64,000 nucleotides of DNA from positions 186,001-250,000 of the forward strand of contig NZ_LRRU01000018.1 in the NCBI RefSeq assembly GCF_001641615.1. Reading direction: 5' to 3'. This document shows, in pieces, positions 30,204 to 40,230 of the stretch (the stretch's first letter is position 1; every line of letters starts with the position of its first letter). The position numbers and the translations under genes are program-made. The notes under the pieces are model-generated. The model was not told the origin of the DNA. It made no database searches and saw nothing but the letters and a program-made list of their open reading frames with translations. This DNA comes from Pseudoalteromonas gelatinilytica (GTDB taxonomy: Bacteria; Pseudomonadota; Gammaproteobacteria; Enterobacterales; Alteromonadaceae).

Positions 30204-31565
30204 ATGAAAAGCACTCTGCTTAAAACAATTGTTGCCTCAAGTTTGCTTTCGGTACTGGCTGCCTGTTCAAGCGACGACAGCAGCAGTAGCAACAGTGGCT
30301 ATGTGCAACTGTACAATGGCTCTTACAACAGCCCATACACGCGTTTATTTGTTGATGACACTGAACGTTCGGGCGCAGATTTTGGTGATGTATCAACTCG
30401 TCATAACTACAGTTCGGGGGAGTATGATTTAAGTTTTGAATATGTTGATGCCAACGATAGCTATATCACTATCGATGAAGAAACCATCAAAATTAAAAAT
30501 GATCAAACTCAGCTGCTAGTAATGAACGGCGACTTTGCTGAACCAACGTTTACAGAGCTCAGTGTGCCGACGTCAAGCGATGAAGATGAATTCAATGTTG
30601 GCTTTTTTAATATCGTTGGTGAAGATAACCTTTACGATGTATACGTTGCTACCGACGACGGTTTATTTGATACAGCTGAGTTATTAATGACTTCGCAATA
30701 CCTCGTTGAACCAGAATTAGCGACGCTTGAGGAAGGTTATTACACTATTTATATTACCGCTAGCGGTAGCACAGATGTGATTTTTGAATCACCAACCGTG
30801 TACTTTAATGATGAAACAACGTACATGGCGATGATCCGTCCAAGTTATGCAACAGAAGAAGATGGTATTACGCTTGATGTCGTAACGGCTAGTAGCTCTG
30901 TAACACAACTGAACCACCAAGACGCGCAAGGTCAGCTGCGTTTTATCAATACTATCGATGAGTACACGCAAACCCAGTTTAAAGTAACCCGAGGCACAAC
31001 GGCTACTAACACCGAAGTTGTTAGCAACGATAGTTACTCTGAATACATGAGCATGTCGCCAAATAGTTACAGCGTCGCCATGTTAGATGAAGCGGGTGAC
31101 ACGATTGTAGATAACTTCTTAATGACATTAGAACGTGAGCAAAGTGCGGTTGGTCTTTTCTACAATGACAAAGATTACGGCCCTCGTATGATGACCATTG
31201 AAGAAAACCTAACTCCAAGCAGCTACAGCCATGCAGTTACTGTGGTTAACTTAATTGATAGCTATGCAGGGCAAGAAATTGACGAGGTTGATGTGTACTT
31301 CACCCTCAATGGTGAAACGGTTGAAGATACTAGCAATGTTGTTGAAGGGTTAGATCAATACGACCAACAAGAGCAGGTGGTTGATAACGAAGTTTATACA
31401 ACCTATGTGGTGTTTGAAGATAACGGCCAACAGATTGTGCTTTTACAACAAAGCGATATGGATTTTACTGAAGAAGGTAACTATATCTTGGTGATTGAAC
31501 ACGATGAAACCACTGATTCAGGTTACAAAATGACCTTAGAGCGCACGGTGACTGAACAGTCTTAA
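30204..31565 (+). CDS. Large lipoprotein with DUF4397-like repeats
   Basis: A 453-residue secreted protein with signal peptide and lipobox LAAC (cysteine near residue 21), followed by a serine/aspartate linker (SSDDSSSSNSG). The mature part is acidic and beta-rich. It has repeated units of the form 'GYVQLYNGSYNSPY', 'FNVGFFNIVGEDNLYDVYV' and 'GQLRFINTIDEYTQTQF', reminiscent of the DUF4397 beta-sandwich found in surface lipoproteins. No enzymatic motif. The upstream aaggaaaaa is the ribosome site. The role is unknown; an outer-membrane or periplasmic structural role is likely. Confidence 0.7.
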   Translation: MKSTLLKTIVASSLLSVLAACSSDDSSSSNSGYVQLYNGSYNSPYTRLFVDDTERSGADFGDVSTRHNYSSGEYDLSFEYVDANDSYITIDEETIKIKNDQTQLLVMNGDFAEPTFTELSVPTSSDEDEFNVGFFNIVGEDNLYDVYVATDDGLFDTAELLMTSQYLVEPELATLEEGYYTIYITASGSTDVIFESPTVYFNDETTYMAMIRPSYATEEDGITLDVVTASSSVTQLNHQDAQGQLRFINTIDEYTQTQFKVTRGTTATNTEVVSNDSYSEYMSMSPNSYSVAMLDEAGDTIVDNFLMTLEREQSAVGLFYNDKDYGPRMMTIEENLTPSSYSHAVTVVNLIDSYAGQEIDEVDVYFTLNGETVEDTSNVVEGLDQYDQQEQVVDNEVYTTYVVFEDNGQQIVLLQQSDMDFTEEGNYILVIEHDETTDSGYKMTLERTVTEQS

Positions 31566-31671
31566 CCGGCTAAAACGCAATATCGTTGTTTCTTTACTCT
31601 TGCTAAGTGTTTATTGTATAAACAATTAAGGCTTTTTGCTTTTTTGTTTAAAGCGTACACAAGGAGAGAGT

Positions 31672-34275
31672 ATGGATGGCGGTATTGCGTTACTAGTATT
31701 ACTTGCACTAGTTGTTGTAGGTGGCTCAATTGCGGGTATTTTTGCCTTTTTTCAACTTTCTAGTTTAAAGCGAGAAGTGGCAGCTCTTCGAGTAAAACTT
31801 AACGCGACATATAGTCATCATCCACAAAAAAATACTGCAAACCAGTTTGATAATTCAAACGACGATCTGACTGACATTGCAAAATCTGAACCAGAGCCTG
31901 TATTCATTAGTAAGCCAATTGAGGCAATCACTAAGAAGCCAGAGCTAACAAAACCCAAGCCTGCGACTTTAAATCCGCTAGTCAGCCAACTCGTTACACA
32001 AATCAAAGCCAATTGGCTAACTTGGGTAGGAGCAGTTGCCCTTGCCTTTGGCGGTATCTTTTTGGCCCGCTATTCACTGGAGGCAGGCTTATTATCTGAA
32101 ACCATGCGACTTACGCTTGGCGCTATTTTTGGTTTGAGCTTAATTGTCGCGGCTGAGGTTTTACATCGCAAAGGTATTATTTTTGATGGGTTTAGCAACT
32201 ATATTCCCGCAGCGCTGGCAAGTGGTGGTTTTATTAGTTGTTTTGCATTGACCTTGCTGGCCTATAGCCATTATGGCTTACTCCAAGCGTTACCTGCATT
32301 TAGCATTTTAACCTTAGTTTCTGTAGCAGCAAGCTGGATGGCACTGCGTTTTGGTCCAGTGCTAGCAGTCATTGGCATTATTGGCGCCTACAGCGTGCCG
32401 GTTTGGGTTAATACCGGGAGCAATGACTTTATAGCACTGCTAACTTATGTTGCGTTTGTCAGTGTATCAGCTTCGCTAGTTGCGCATTACGTAAAACGGC
32501 ATTGGTTGTGGTATCTGTTATGGGCGGGTCATTTAGGCTGGTATTACCTAGTTGCGATGAGTGCAGCTAAAAACCTGCACTGGTTTATTAATCTGTATGC
32601 TCTATTTAGCATCGTATTGTTAATTGCTATTCCACGCCTTGGGCTGAGTATTAAGCAAATTGAACACCGCCCACATCGCTTCAAAACGCTACTTAAACAA
32701 CTACCCGACAACCCTTTGTTGTTAGCTGTTGTCGTGCCACTTTATCTTTTACTCATGAGCAGTAACCAACTGCTTACTTGGCAGCTTAGTATGTTGTCGT
32801 TAGTGGCTTTACTGTTGTTTTTGGTATTAAAAAACAGTGCATGGGATCATTGGCTGATAATAGCTGTCGTCAGTGTGGTGTGTTTGCTCATAGGGCAACA
32901 CAATGCTGTTGATTATTCTGAGCAACTTTTTGTATTTCGGCAAAACTACGGAGCAGGGCTGTTTTTTATTGCTTTGTTTGCTGGCTATGGGTTTTTATTT
33001 GGCCGTAAATACCCTAAACGCTTTGGCTTTACCTTACTCGCTTCACTTTCAGGCTTTGTGATTATTAGTTGCTTATATGTCATCACGCCCGATCATGCCT
33101 TAACGACGGCATACCCGGTTTGGTGCTTTGTATTACTGGCACTGTCTGCTTGGTTATTTAAGTTATCAATTAACAGCACGAACCCAATGCGGGTATTTAG
33201 TTACTGGCTTGGCGGCAATGCCAATATTAGTTTGGCATTAACCATGCTCCTTGAAGGCAGTAGCTTAACCTTAGCGCTTGCTGCGCAAGTATTGTTGATT
33301 AGTTTTTATGTTAATAAACATGCACTCAGCATTCCGACTTGGCCGCTTAAAGGTTTAGTTGGTGCTTTACTTGTTAGGTTAAGTTTTGCCCCTTGGTCAG
33401 CTGATTATAGTGATGCGCTGCTGCTCGGTGTGCATTGGAGTTTGGTTGTGTACCCAGTATGCGCTTGCTTATTTTACTTAGCGGCGAGGCACTGGCAGCT
33501 GCAATCTGTTCGGGTGTGGCTAGAAGGTGCGGTGCTTCATTGTATTGCTTTATTTATTACCACAGAGACGAGCTATCAGTTGGTGGGGCGCTACCCTGAT
33601 TTTGAGAGCTTGTCTGTGTATGAGCATATTTTATTAACCTGTAGCTGGGGCATCTTGGGTTGTGTTTATTTACTGCGTTCACGCTTTACTGCGCAATTAG
33701 CTAAGCTCTATCAAGTAGCAGGTTTTGCGTTATTAACATTGAGTGGCTTGTTAGTGCTGAAAAGCTTTACCGCAGTAAATCCGTTTTTTGAGCCGATAAA
33801 TATAGGCAGTTGGCCGATTATTAACTGGCTATTATTACTTTGGTTAGTCCCTGCCTGTATTGCAATTTGGGCAAGCCGACTAACTCAATCTCAGCACTAT
33901 TTACAAAAGCTGTTTACAGCTCTTGCGGGTGTGATGAGTGTTTTATATATCAATGCGGAAATTCGCCATAACTGGCAAGGCGAGTTTATAAATATTGCTT
34001 TGCCAACCTCAGATGCCGAGCTTTACAGTTATTCTTTAGTTTGGCTTGTTATCGGTGGCTTGGTGGTTGTGGCGGGGCAGTTAAGGGCTATTACGGTATT
34101 ACAAAAGCTCGGCCTTGGCTTATTGGCGCTGGTGGTGTTAAAAGTGTTTTTGATTGATATGGCAAACTTAACTGGATTACTTCGAGCTATTTCGTTTATC
34201 GGCTTAGGCTTGTCGTTAGTGGCACTTAGCTGGTTGTTCCAAAAATTTAAGGCAAAGCCTACTGCTTTGCCTTAA
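31672..34275 (+). CDS. DUF2339 multi-spanning membrane protein
   Basis: An 867-residue inner-membrane protein. It opens with one hydrophobic segment and a coiled-coil stretch (SSLKREVAALRVKLNATY), then a proline-rich linker. From WLTWVGAVALAFGGIFLARY (about residue 120) there are more than 20 further hydrophobic segments, the DUF2339 pattern. Function unknown; sometimes linked to envelope processes. The ATG at 31672 is chosen because aaggag (31661-31666) precedes it. It converges with crbS, 9 bp between stops. Confidence 0.88.
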   Translation: MDGGIALLVLLALVVVGGSIAGIFAFFQLSSLKREVAALRVKLNATYSHHPQKNTANQFDNSNDDLTDIAKSEPEPVFISKPIEAITKKPELTKPKPATLNPLVSQLVTQIKANWLTWVGAVALAFGGIFLARYSLEAGLLSETMRLTLGAIFGLSLIVAAEVLHRKGIIFDGFSNYIPAALASGGFISCFALTLLAYSHYGLLQALPAFSILTLVSVAASWMALRFGPVLAVIGIIGAYSVPVWVNTGSNDFIALLTYVAFVSVSASLVAHYVKRHWLWYLLWAGHLGWYYLVAMSAAKNLHWFINLYALFSIVLLIAIPRLGLSIKQIEHRPHRFKTLLKQLPDNPLLLAVVVPLYLLLMSSNQLLTWQLSMLSLVALLLFLVLKNSAWDHWLIIAVVSVVCLLIGQHNAVDYSEQLFVFRQNYGAGLFFIALFAGYGFLFGRKYPKRFGFTLLASLSGFVIISCLYVITPDHALTTAYPVWCFVLLALSAWLFKLSINSTNPMRVFSYWLGGNANISLALTMLLEGSSLTLALAAQVLLISFYVNKHALSIPTWPLKGLVGALLVRLSFAPWSADYSDALLLGVHWSLVVYPVCACLFYLAARHWQLQSVRVWLEGAVLHCIALFITTETSYQLVGRYPDFESLSVYEHILLTCSWGILGCVYLLRSRFTAQLAKLYQVAGFALLTLSGLLVLKSFTAVNPFFEPINIGSWPIINWLLLLWLVPACIAIWASRLTQSQHYLQKLFTALAGVMSVLYINAEIRHNWQGEFINIALPTSDAELYSYSLVWLVIGGLVVVAGQLRAITVLQKLGLGLLALVVLKVFLIDMANLTGLLRAISFIGLGLSLVALSWLFQKFKAKPTALP

Positions 34276-34284
34276 GTGGTATTG

Positions 34285-37200
34285 TTAAGCACTGTGATTA
34301 AGCAGTGCTTTGAGTTTTGCGGGCTTAACGGGTTTACTAAGGTAATGAATTTGCTCAGCTTTGGTTTGTTGTTTTAACGCTTCATCACGCACCGCTGTGA
34401 TTAAAATAGCAGGCACAGGGCTTTGCCAAATTTCTCTTAGGGTTTTAATAAGCGTTATCCCATCGCAATCATGACCCAACTGATAATCCATTAAGATCAC
34501 ATCGGGCGCTCGGTGCTCTTTGGCATAGGCCATCACGGTTTCAACTTGATCAAAGAGTTGATAATTTGCCTGCCATTTTTGTAATAGGCTTGCCATGGCA
34601 TTAAGGTTTTCAGGGTCATCATCCACCGCAATAATATTCATCGCACTGCGGTTCTCAACACCTTTTTTAGGCGCCTCTTTTTGTTGAATAAACTGGCTTT
34701 CACCATAAGGTACTTCAATACTAAAGCGGCTACCTTTGCCAGGCGTTGAGCTTACATCTAAACGTAAAGAGAGTAAGTCGGCCATTCGTTTTACAACTCC
34801 TAAGCCAAGACCCACCCCTTTGTTATCACCGGCTTCAATACGATAAAAGTCATTAAAGATTTTCGCTTGCTCTACTTCTGTAATGCCAGGGCCTGTGTCC
34901 CATACTTCAATTCGTAAATGGTGTTTGCGTTTGCGACAAGCAATTAAAACTCGGCCACTATCGGTGTATTTAACCGCATTTGACACTAAGTTTTGAATAA
35001 TTCGTCGTAAGTAAGTGATATCACTGTGAACAATAATTCCTTTTGAACGCACCGTCAGTTTTAAGCCTTTTTCGCTCGACATAATGGCGTATTCATTTTT
35101 CAGCGGGGCAAGTATGTCATCAATACTAAAGTGGCGTGGAGTAGGGGTCATTGCCCCTTGCTCAAGCTTGGCAATTTCTAACAGCGCCGACATCAAATGG
35201 ACTGTCGAATCTAAACTTGCGCCAAGCTTTTCAAAGTTATTTAAGTTGTTGCTCGATAGGGTTTTATCATCAATGGCTGCAAGGTACAGACGCGCCGCAT
35301 TCAGCGGTTGTAAAATATCGTGGCTAGCTAAGGCTAAAAATCGTGTTTTACTGTCATTAGCTTGTTCTGCCTCTTTTTTAGCTAAAGTAAGTGCTTGCTC
35401 AGTTTGTACTCGGCTATCGATTTGTGCTTGTAAATCTTTATTGATAGTACGGATTTCTTGAGTACGCGCTTCAATACGGTTTTCAAGGTCCATGTTTACT
35501 TCTTCAAGCGCATTTTGCGTTTCGATATGCACAGTAATGTCAGAGAAACTTGTTACAAAGCCGCCATCTGGCAGTGGGTTACCAATCATTTCGAAAACTT
35601 GGCCATTACGGCGGTGGCGAATAAAGTGATGGGGCGTGCCGTTTTTAAGATGCTGTACACGCTTCTCTACATGGCGCTCAACTTCACCGGGACCACATTC
35701 ACCACGCTCGGCATTGTACCTAAGCACATCTTCAATTGGTTGGCCTACTTCAAGAAAGTCATCTGGGTAGGCAAACATCTCTGCGTAGCGCTTATTCCAC
35801 GCCACTAAATTAAGCTCTTTATCTACAACTGAAATACCATGACTGAGGTTTTCAAGAGATGTAAATAGTAAGTTTTGATTGAATTGCAGGGCTTGCGTGG
35901 TTTCATCAAAAAAGTTAACCACTTCTTCAAAGGCCATGCGTTTACCAGAGGCAACCGTGTGGATCAGCGCTTGTGCTGAAGAGGCACCAAGCACACCGGT
36001 TAAGGCGCGCTCACAATAAGCGATAAACTCAGGTTCAGGGTGCGCGTTGTTGTCATCTAAGTTATGCGACAACGCAAAGTGAGCCAGCACCTGTTGCGAG
36101 CGTTGTACGCCTAAGAAGGTTTGCAGCAGCACTTTAAAATCGTAAACGGTGGCTTTAACGTTTTTATTTAAACGTCTGGCGAACACGGCTTGCTCTTTTG
36201 GATTTACAAAGGCTGCAGCTTGAATTTTATCAATTAAACGCTCATCTGCACCGAGCGAAAAGCTAATGTAACAACCAATATTGGCAAACAAGGCGATTAG
36301 AGTGCCACGAGTAATAAGTGTTTGTTGTAGCTCTGCGTTTAAGGTATTGCCCGCATCTAAAATAGGCAGCATTAAGAATAAAACCCAGCAAATAAAGCCT
36401 GCTAATAATCCGGCATAAACCCCATAAGCATGGCCTTTTCGCCAATATAGGCCACCGACAATTGCAGGAAGTAATTGCGATACCAAAGAAAAGGCCACTA
36501 AACCCATACTAGCCAATGCTTTACCATGACCAAACCATTGCTGGTAGAAATACGACAAAATCAAAATGCCGGCAATTGTGAAGCGCCTTACTAACAGGAT
36601 TTGCGACTTATAGCTGCTAGTGATGAGATTACGTTTAAACTTACGACGCAGCATTAGCGGCAATACTACATCGTTTGAGATCATGGTGCTGAGCGTGAGT
36701 GTGGCTACAACAATCATCGCTGTAGCCGCAGATAGACCCCCGATAAATACAAAGGTCGTTAAAAAGGCGTTTTCGTGCATCAGTGGTAGGGCTAATACAA
36801 AGCTATCTGGTGAGAAGCCACTGCCAATGCCAGGGTGTATAGCTGCCGTTGCAATAGGGAAAATCATTGCAGCAGTCAGTAATAAATACAGGGGGAATGC
36901 CCAGCGGGCAGTATAAAGATGGCGTTTATCTTGGTTATCGACCACAGTTACGTGGAACTGCCTTGGTAAACAGATAATCGCCGCTGCCGCCATTAATGAC
37001 TGGCCGATAAAGTTAAAGCTAAAAAAGTCGAAGTTATGCCAGTGCTGCCAAATAGAGCCCGTAAGCTGCTCGGTTTGCACCGTACTTAAATTAAATAATG
37101 TGTATAAAGCAAGTCCAGCAACGGCCACCAATGCCAGTAATTTCACCATAGATTCAAAAGCGACAGCCAGCATGAGTCCTGAGCGATATTCAGTTACATC

Positions 37201-37725
37201 GACTTTACGCGTACCAAAAAATATCGCAAACATTGCCATGATAAGTGTTGCTGAAAGGGCCAGCATAGACCCCGAAATACGATCGTCGTTTTGTAATAAT
37301 AAGAAGCTGCCACTCAGTGCTTTTAATTGCAGAGCGATATAAGGGATCGTCGCTAATAAAGCGATAATGGTTACCATAATCGCGGTGGTTTGCCGTTTAC
37401 CATAGCGAGCTGAAATAAAGTCGGCGATAGTGGTGATATTCTGCTTTTTACTGACCAGTACTAATTTACGTAAAAACCCTTGGCCAAAGAAAAATAGCAG
37501 CGCAGGGCCAATTAAAATAGGTAAGTAATTCCAACTGCTGGTGGCTGCTGTTCCAACTGAACCGTAGTAAGTCCAAGACGTACAGTAAATCCCTAGTGAA
37601 AAAGAATAAACAAATGGGTGGTGACTAATTCTTTTTGCAAGAGGAGTGGTTTTGTCTCCCCAATTTGCCAACCAAAACAACACGCCAATATAGGCGAGTG
37701 CAACAAATAAAAGCGCAGCTGTCAT
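34285..37725 (-). CDS. crbS: Hybrid histidine kinase with sodium-symporter domain, CrbS-like
   Basis: An 1146-residue membrane kinase. Order: SSSF (sodium:solute symporter) domain with about 12-13 helices (residues 1-500), STAC-type linker (about 515-600, FKVLLQTFLGVQRSQQVLAH), PAS domain (about 640-750, SLENLSHGISVVDKELNLVA), coiled coil, HisKA with H near 801 (SHDILQPLNAARL), HATPase (DTGPGI, GVGLGLGVVKR), and a C-terminal receiver with D near 1079 (ILMDYQLG). CrbS/CbrA-type kinases sense carbon status, with acetate metabolism as output. The CrbR-like regulator is 5.3 kb away and the symporter operon is transcribed divergently next to it. Confidence 0.9.
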   Translation of the reverse strand: MTAALLFVALAYIGVLFWLANWGDKTTPLAKRISHHPFVYSFSLGIYCTSWTYYGSVGTAATSSWNYLPILIGPALLFFFGQGFLRKLVLVSKKQNITTIADFISARYGKRQTTAIMVTIIALLATIPYIALQLKALSGSFLLLQNDDRISGSMLALSATLIMAMFAIFFGTRKVDVTEYRSGLMLAVAFESMVKLLALVAVAGLALYTLFNLSTVQTEQLTGSIWQHWHNFDFFSFNFIGQSLMAAAAIICLPRQFHVTVVDNQDKRHLYTARWAFPLYLLLTAAMIFPIATAAIHPGIGSGFSPDSFVLALPLMHENAFLTTFVFIGGLSAATAMIVVATLTLSTMISNDVVLPLMLRRKFKRNLITSSYKSQILLVRRFTIAGILILSYFYQQWFGHGKALASMGLVAFSLVSQLLPAIVGGLYWRKGHAYGVYAGLLAGFICWVLFLMLPILDAGNTLNAELQQTLITRGTLIALFANIGCYISFSLGADERLIDKIQAAAFVNPKEQAVFARRLNKNVKATVYDFKVLLQTFLGVQRSQQVLAHFALSHNLDDNNAHPEPEFIAYCERALTGVLGASSAQALIHTVASGKRMAFEEVVNFFDETTQALQFNQNLLFTSLENLSHGISVVDKELNLVAWNKRYAEMFAYPDDFLEVGQPIEDVLRYNAERGECGPGEVERHVEKRVQHLKNGTPHHFIRHRRNGQVFEMIGNPLPDGGFVTSFSDITVHIETQNALEEVNMDLENRIEARTQEIRTINKDLQAQIDSRVQTEQALTLAKKEAEQANDSKTRFLALASHDILQPLNAARLYLAAIDDKTLSSNNLNNFEKLGASLDSTVHLMSALLEIAKLEQGAMTPTPRHFSIDDILAPLKNEYAIMSSEKGLKLTVRSKGIIVHSDITYLRRIIQNLVSNAVKYTDSGRVLIACRKRKHHLRIEVWDTGPGITEVEQAKIFNDFYRIEAGDNKGVGLGLGVVKRMADLLSLRLDVSSTPGKGSRFSIEVPYGESQFIQQKEAPKKGVENRSAMNIIAVDDDPENLNAMASLLQKWQANYQLFDQVETVMAYAKEHRAPDVILMDYQLGHDCDGITLIKTLREIWQSPVPAILITAVRDEALKQQTKAEQIHYLSKPVKPAKLKALLNHSA

Positions 37726-38112
37726 GTTTAAATTCAGTAATTATTGTAATAACACTACCTTACCAGAATTATGTGCGATTTCGATGGCTAGATTTTTTGC
37801 AATAAAAATTAATAAATAGCAAGTTATTGATATTTAAAAGATAGTGGTGTTTTGTTCGCTGTTATTAGACTAATGTCGCAGATCATTCGTTTTTACTATT
37901 TTCGCTATTTCGCAAATTTATCTTTATAGATTAAGTTGTTGTTAATTATTGTTTTTTACCATTCATTAACAAATGGTGTTTTGCAGTTTACGTAAACGTA
38001 AACTGGCTGTTACGACTATGGTCTCAATTCCATAAATCAGAACCCTTGCTAACTTAGTTAATGACAACTAATACCACTCATTACTTTTTTGTAATGCATA
38101 AGGGGATAAAAA
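37726..38112. promoter_or_regulatory. Divergent crbS/symporter control region
   Basis: 387 bp holding promoters for crbS (minus) and the symporter operon (plus). It contains tattagactaatg (37863-37875) and gactatggtctcaatt (38014-38029), close to the words in front of acs. A palindromic tttacgtaaacgtaaac run occurs near 37987-38003 (tttacg/cgtaaa). Confidence 0.4.
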
Positions 38113-38376
38113 ATGGCTTTTAAAGATGAAGAACAAGCAAAAGCTTATTGGGCGGAAAACCTCGCACTGCTATTTAAATTATTAGCAATTTGGTTTGTCG
38201 TGTCATTTGGCTTCGGCATTTTACTAGTAGACGTACTTAACGAGATACGTTTCTTTGGGTTTAAACTCGGCTTCTGGTTCTCCCAGCAAGGCGCTATTTA
38301 CACCTTTGTTGCTTTGATTTTTGTTTACGTTTTCAAAATGAATACGTTAGATAAAAAATATGGCGTAGACGAATAG
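38113..38376 (+). CDS. DUF4212 symporter small subunit
   Basis: An 87-residue protein with two hydrophobic segments (about residues 18-38 and 57-78). It begins MAFKDEEQAKAYWAENLALL, and its second segment is flanked by FWFSQQGAIYTFVALIF, the DUF4212 pattern. Such genes always precede an SSSF-family symporter of the VC_2705 type, as here, 10 bp upstream. It is likely a partner that stabilises or completes the transporter. Confidence 0.9.
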   Translation: MAFKDEEQAKAYWAENLALLFKLLAIWFVVSFGFGILLVDVLNEIRFFGFKLGFWFSQQGAIYTFVALIFVYVFKMNTLDKKYGVDE

Positions 38377-38386
38377 GAGCTAAGCA

Positions 38387-40111
38387 ATGGATGTTCAAAC
38401 ACTCACGTTTATTATCGTTGGTTTAAGCTTCGCGCTTTATATCGGCATCGCAATCTGGGCTCGTGCTGGGTCAACTAATGAATTCTATGTTGCAGGGGGC
38501 GGTGTACCGCCGCTAGCAAATGGTATGGCAACCGCTGCTGACTGGATGAGTGCGGCATCGTTTATCTCAATGGCGGGTATTATCTCGTTTGCGGGTTATG
38601 ACGGTGGTGTATATCTAATGGGTTGGACAGGTGGTTATGTACTACTTGCACTTTGTTTAGCTCCTTACCTACGTAAGTTTGGTAAGTTCACGGTGCCAGA
38701 TTTCATTGGTGACCGTTATTACTCACAAGCTGCACGTGTTGTTGCAATTTTATGTGCCATCTTTATCTGTTTCACATACATCGCAGGTCAAATGCGTGGT
38801 GTAGGCGTGGTTTTCTCTCGCTTCTTAGAAGTAGATATTGAGACCGGTGTTTACATTGGTATGGTGATTGTATTCTTCTACGCTGTATTAGGTGGTATGA
38901 AGGGGATTACATATACGCAAGTAGCTCAGTACTGTGTACTCGTATTTGCTTACCTTGTTCCAGCAATCTTCATTTCAATGATGATGACAGGTCACTTCTT
39001 CCCACAAACAGGTTTTGGTGCAACCCTTAGCGATGGCTCAGGACAGTTTGTACTCGATAAACTAGATGGACTCAGTACCGAGCTTGGCTTTGCGCAATAC
39101 ACCGAAGGCTCGAAGAGCATGATTGATGTATTCGCAATCACAGGCGCGCTAATGGTTGGTACTGCAGGTTTACCACACGTAATCGTTCGTTTCTTCACTG
39201 TTCCTCGTGTTAAAGACACGCGTATCTCAGCTGCATGGACACTTGTTTTCATTGCAATCGTTTATACAACAGCACCTGCTGTAGCGTCATTCGCTCGTGT
39301 AAACATGATTGATACAATTAACGGTAAAGACGGTAGCGGTACAGAGTACGCTGAAGCCCCAGCATGGGTTAAAAACTGGGAAAGAACAGGCCTAATCACC
39401 TTTAACGATAAAAATGGTGACGGTAAAATGTTCTACTCAGCAGGTAAGATTGATGATCCAAACAGCGCAAACGAAGTTAAAGTTGACCGCGACATCATGG
39501 TACTTGCTAACCCTGAGATTGCAGACTTACCTGCATGGGTTGTAGCATTGGTTGCAGCAGGTGGTATTGCAGCAGCGCTATCAACTACAGCAGGCTTACT
39601 ATTGGTAATCTCAACCTCGGTATCGCACGATTTATTAAAACGTACATTAAAACCAGATATTAGCGATAAACAAGAGCTACTTGCTGCGCGCTTAGCAGCG
39701 ATGATAGCGATTGTGATTTCAGCTTACTTTGGTATTAACCCGCCAGGGTTCGTGGCCTCGGTTGTTGCCTTTGCCTTCGGCTTAGCAGCGGCGAGCTTCT
39801 TCCCAGCCATCATTATGGGTATCTTCTCTAAGAAGATGAATAAAGAAGGTGCGATTGCGGGTATGGTGACAGGTATTACATTTACAGCGGCTTATATTAT
39901 CTACTTCAAGTTCGTAAGCCCTGAATTAAATGCACCGGCACACTGGTTATTTGGTATCTCACCTGAGGGTATCGGTCTAGTTGGTATGATTGTTAACTTT
40001 GTAGTTGCAGGTATCGTACTGAAACTAACAGCTGAAACACCAGTTGAAATCCAAGAAATGGTTGAAGGTATCCGTAACCCTAAAGGTTCGAGCGCAGCAC
40101 ACGCGCACTAA
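38387..40111 (+). CDS. Sodium:solute symporter, VC_2705/ActP-like
   Basis: A 574-residue inner-membrane transporter with about 13 helices. It has GGGVPPLANGMATAADWMSAAS in helix 1-2 and the SSSF signature region (GFVASVVAFAFGLAAASFFP). A polar insertion (about residues 300-380) is typical of the VC_2705 subfamily and absent from E. coli ActP. Likely substrate is acetate or a similar short carboxylate, inferred from the neighbouring acs and crbS/crbR. Forms an operon with the DUF4212 subunit. Confidence 0.88.
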   Translation: MDVQTLTFIIVGLSFALYIGIAIWARAGSTNEFYVAGGGVPPLANGMATAADWMSAASFISMAGIISFAGYDGGVYLMGWTGGYVLLALCLAPYLRKFGKFTVPDFIGDRYYSQAARVVAILCAIFICFTYIAGQMRGVGVVFSRFLEVDIETGVYIGMVIVFFYAVLGGMKGITYTQVAQYCVLVFAYLVPAIFISMMMTGHFFPQTGFGATLSDGSGQFVLDKLDGLSTELGFAQYTEGSKSMIDVFAITGALMVGTAGLPHVIVRFFTVPRVKDTRISAAWTLVFIAIVYTTAPAVASFARVNMIDTINGKDGSGTEYAEAPAWVKNWERTGLITFNDKNGDGKMFYSAGKIDDPNSANEVKVDRDIMVLANPEIADLPAWVVALVAAGGIAAALSTTAGLLLVISTSVSHDLLKRTLKPDISDKQELLAARLAAMIAIVISAYFGINPPGFVASVVAFAFGLAAASFFPAIIMGIFSKKMNKEGAIAGMVTGITFTAAYIIYFKFVSPELNAPAHWLFGISPEGIGLVGMIVNFVVAGIVLKLTAETPVEIQEMVEGIRNPKGSSAAHAH

Positions 40112-40146
40112 TAAAACCATTTAATGAGAACACACTCTTGAAGTTC

Positions 40147-40173
40147 AAAAGCCCGACTTAAGTCGGGCTTTTT
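40147..40173 (+). terminator. Terminator after the symporter
   Basis: agcccgac/gtcgggct stem with A and T tracts, 36 bp past the stop. Confidence 0.85.
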
Positions 40174-40230
40174 ATTTATTTAAAACAGGGGTAGTGTAGA
40201 TATTGTCTCTATTTTATAGCGAGAATGACC

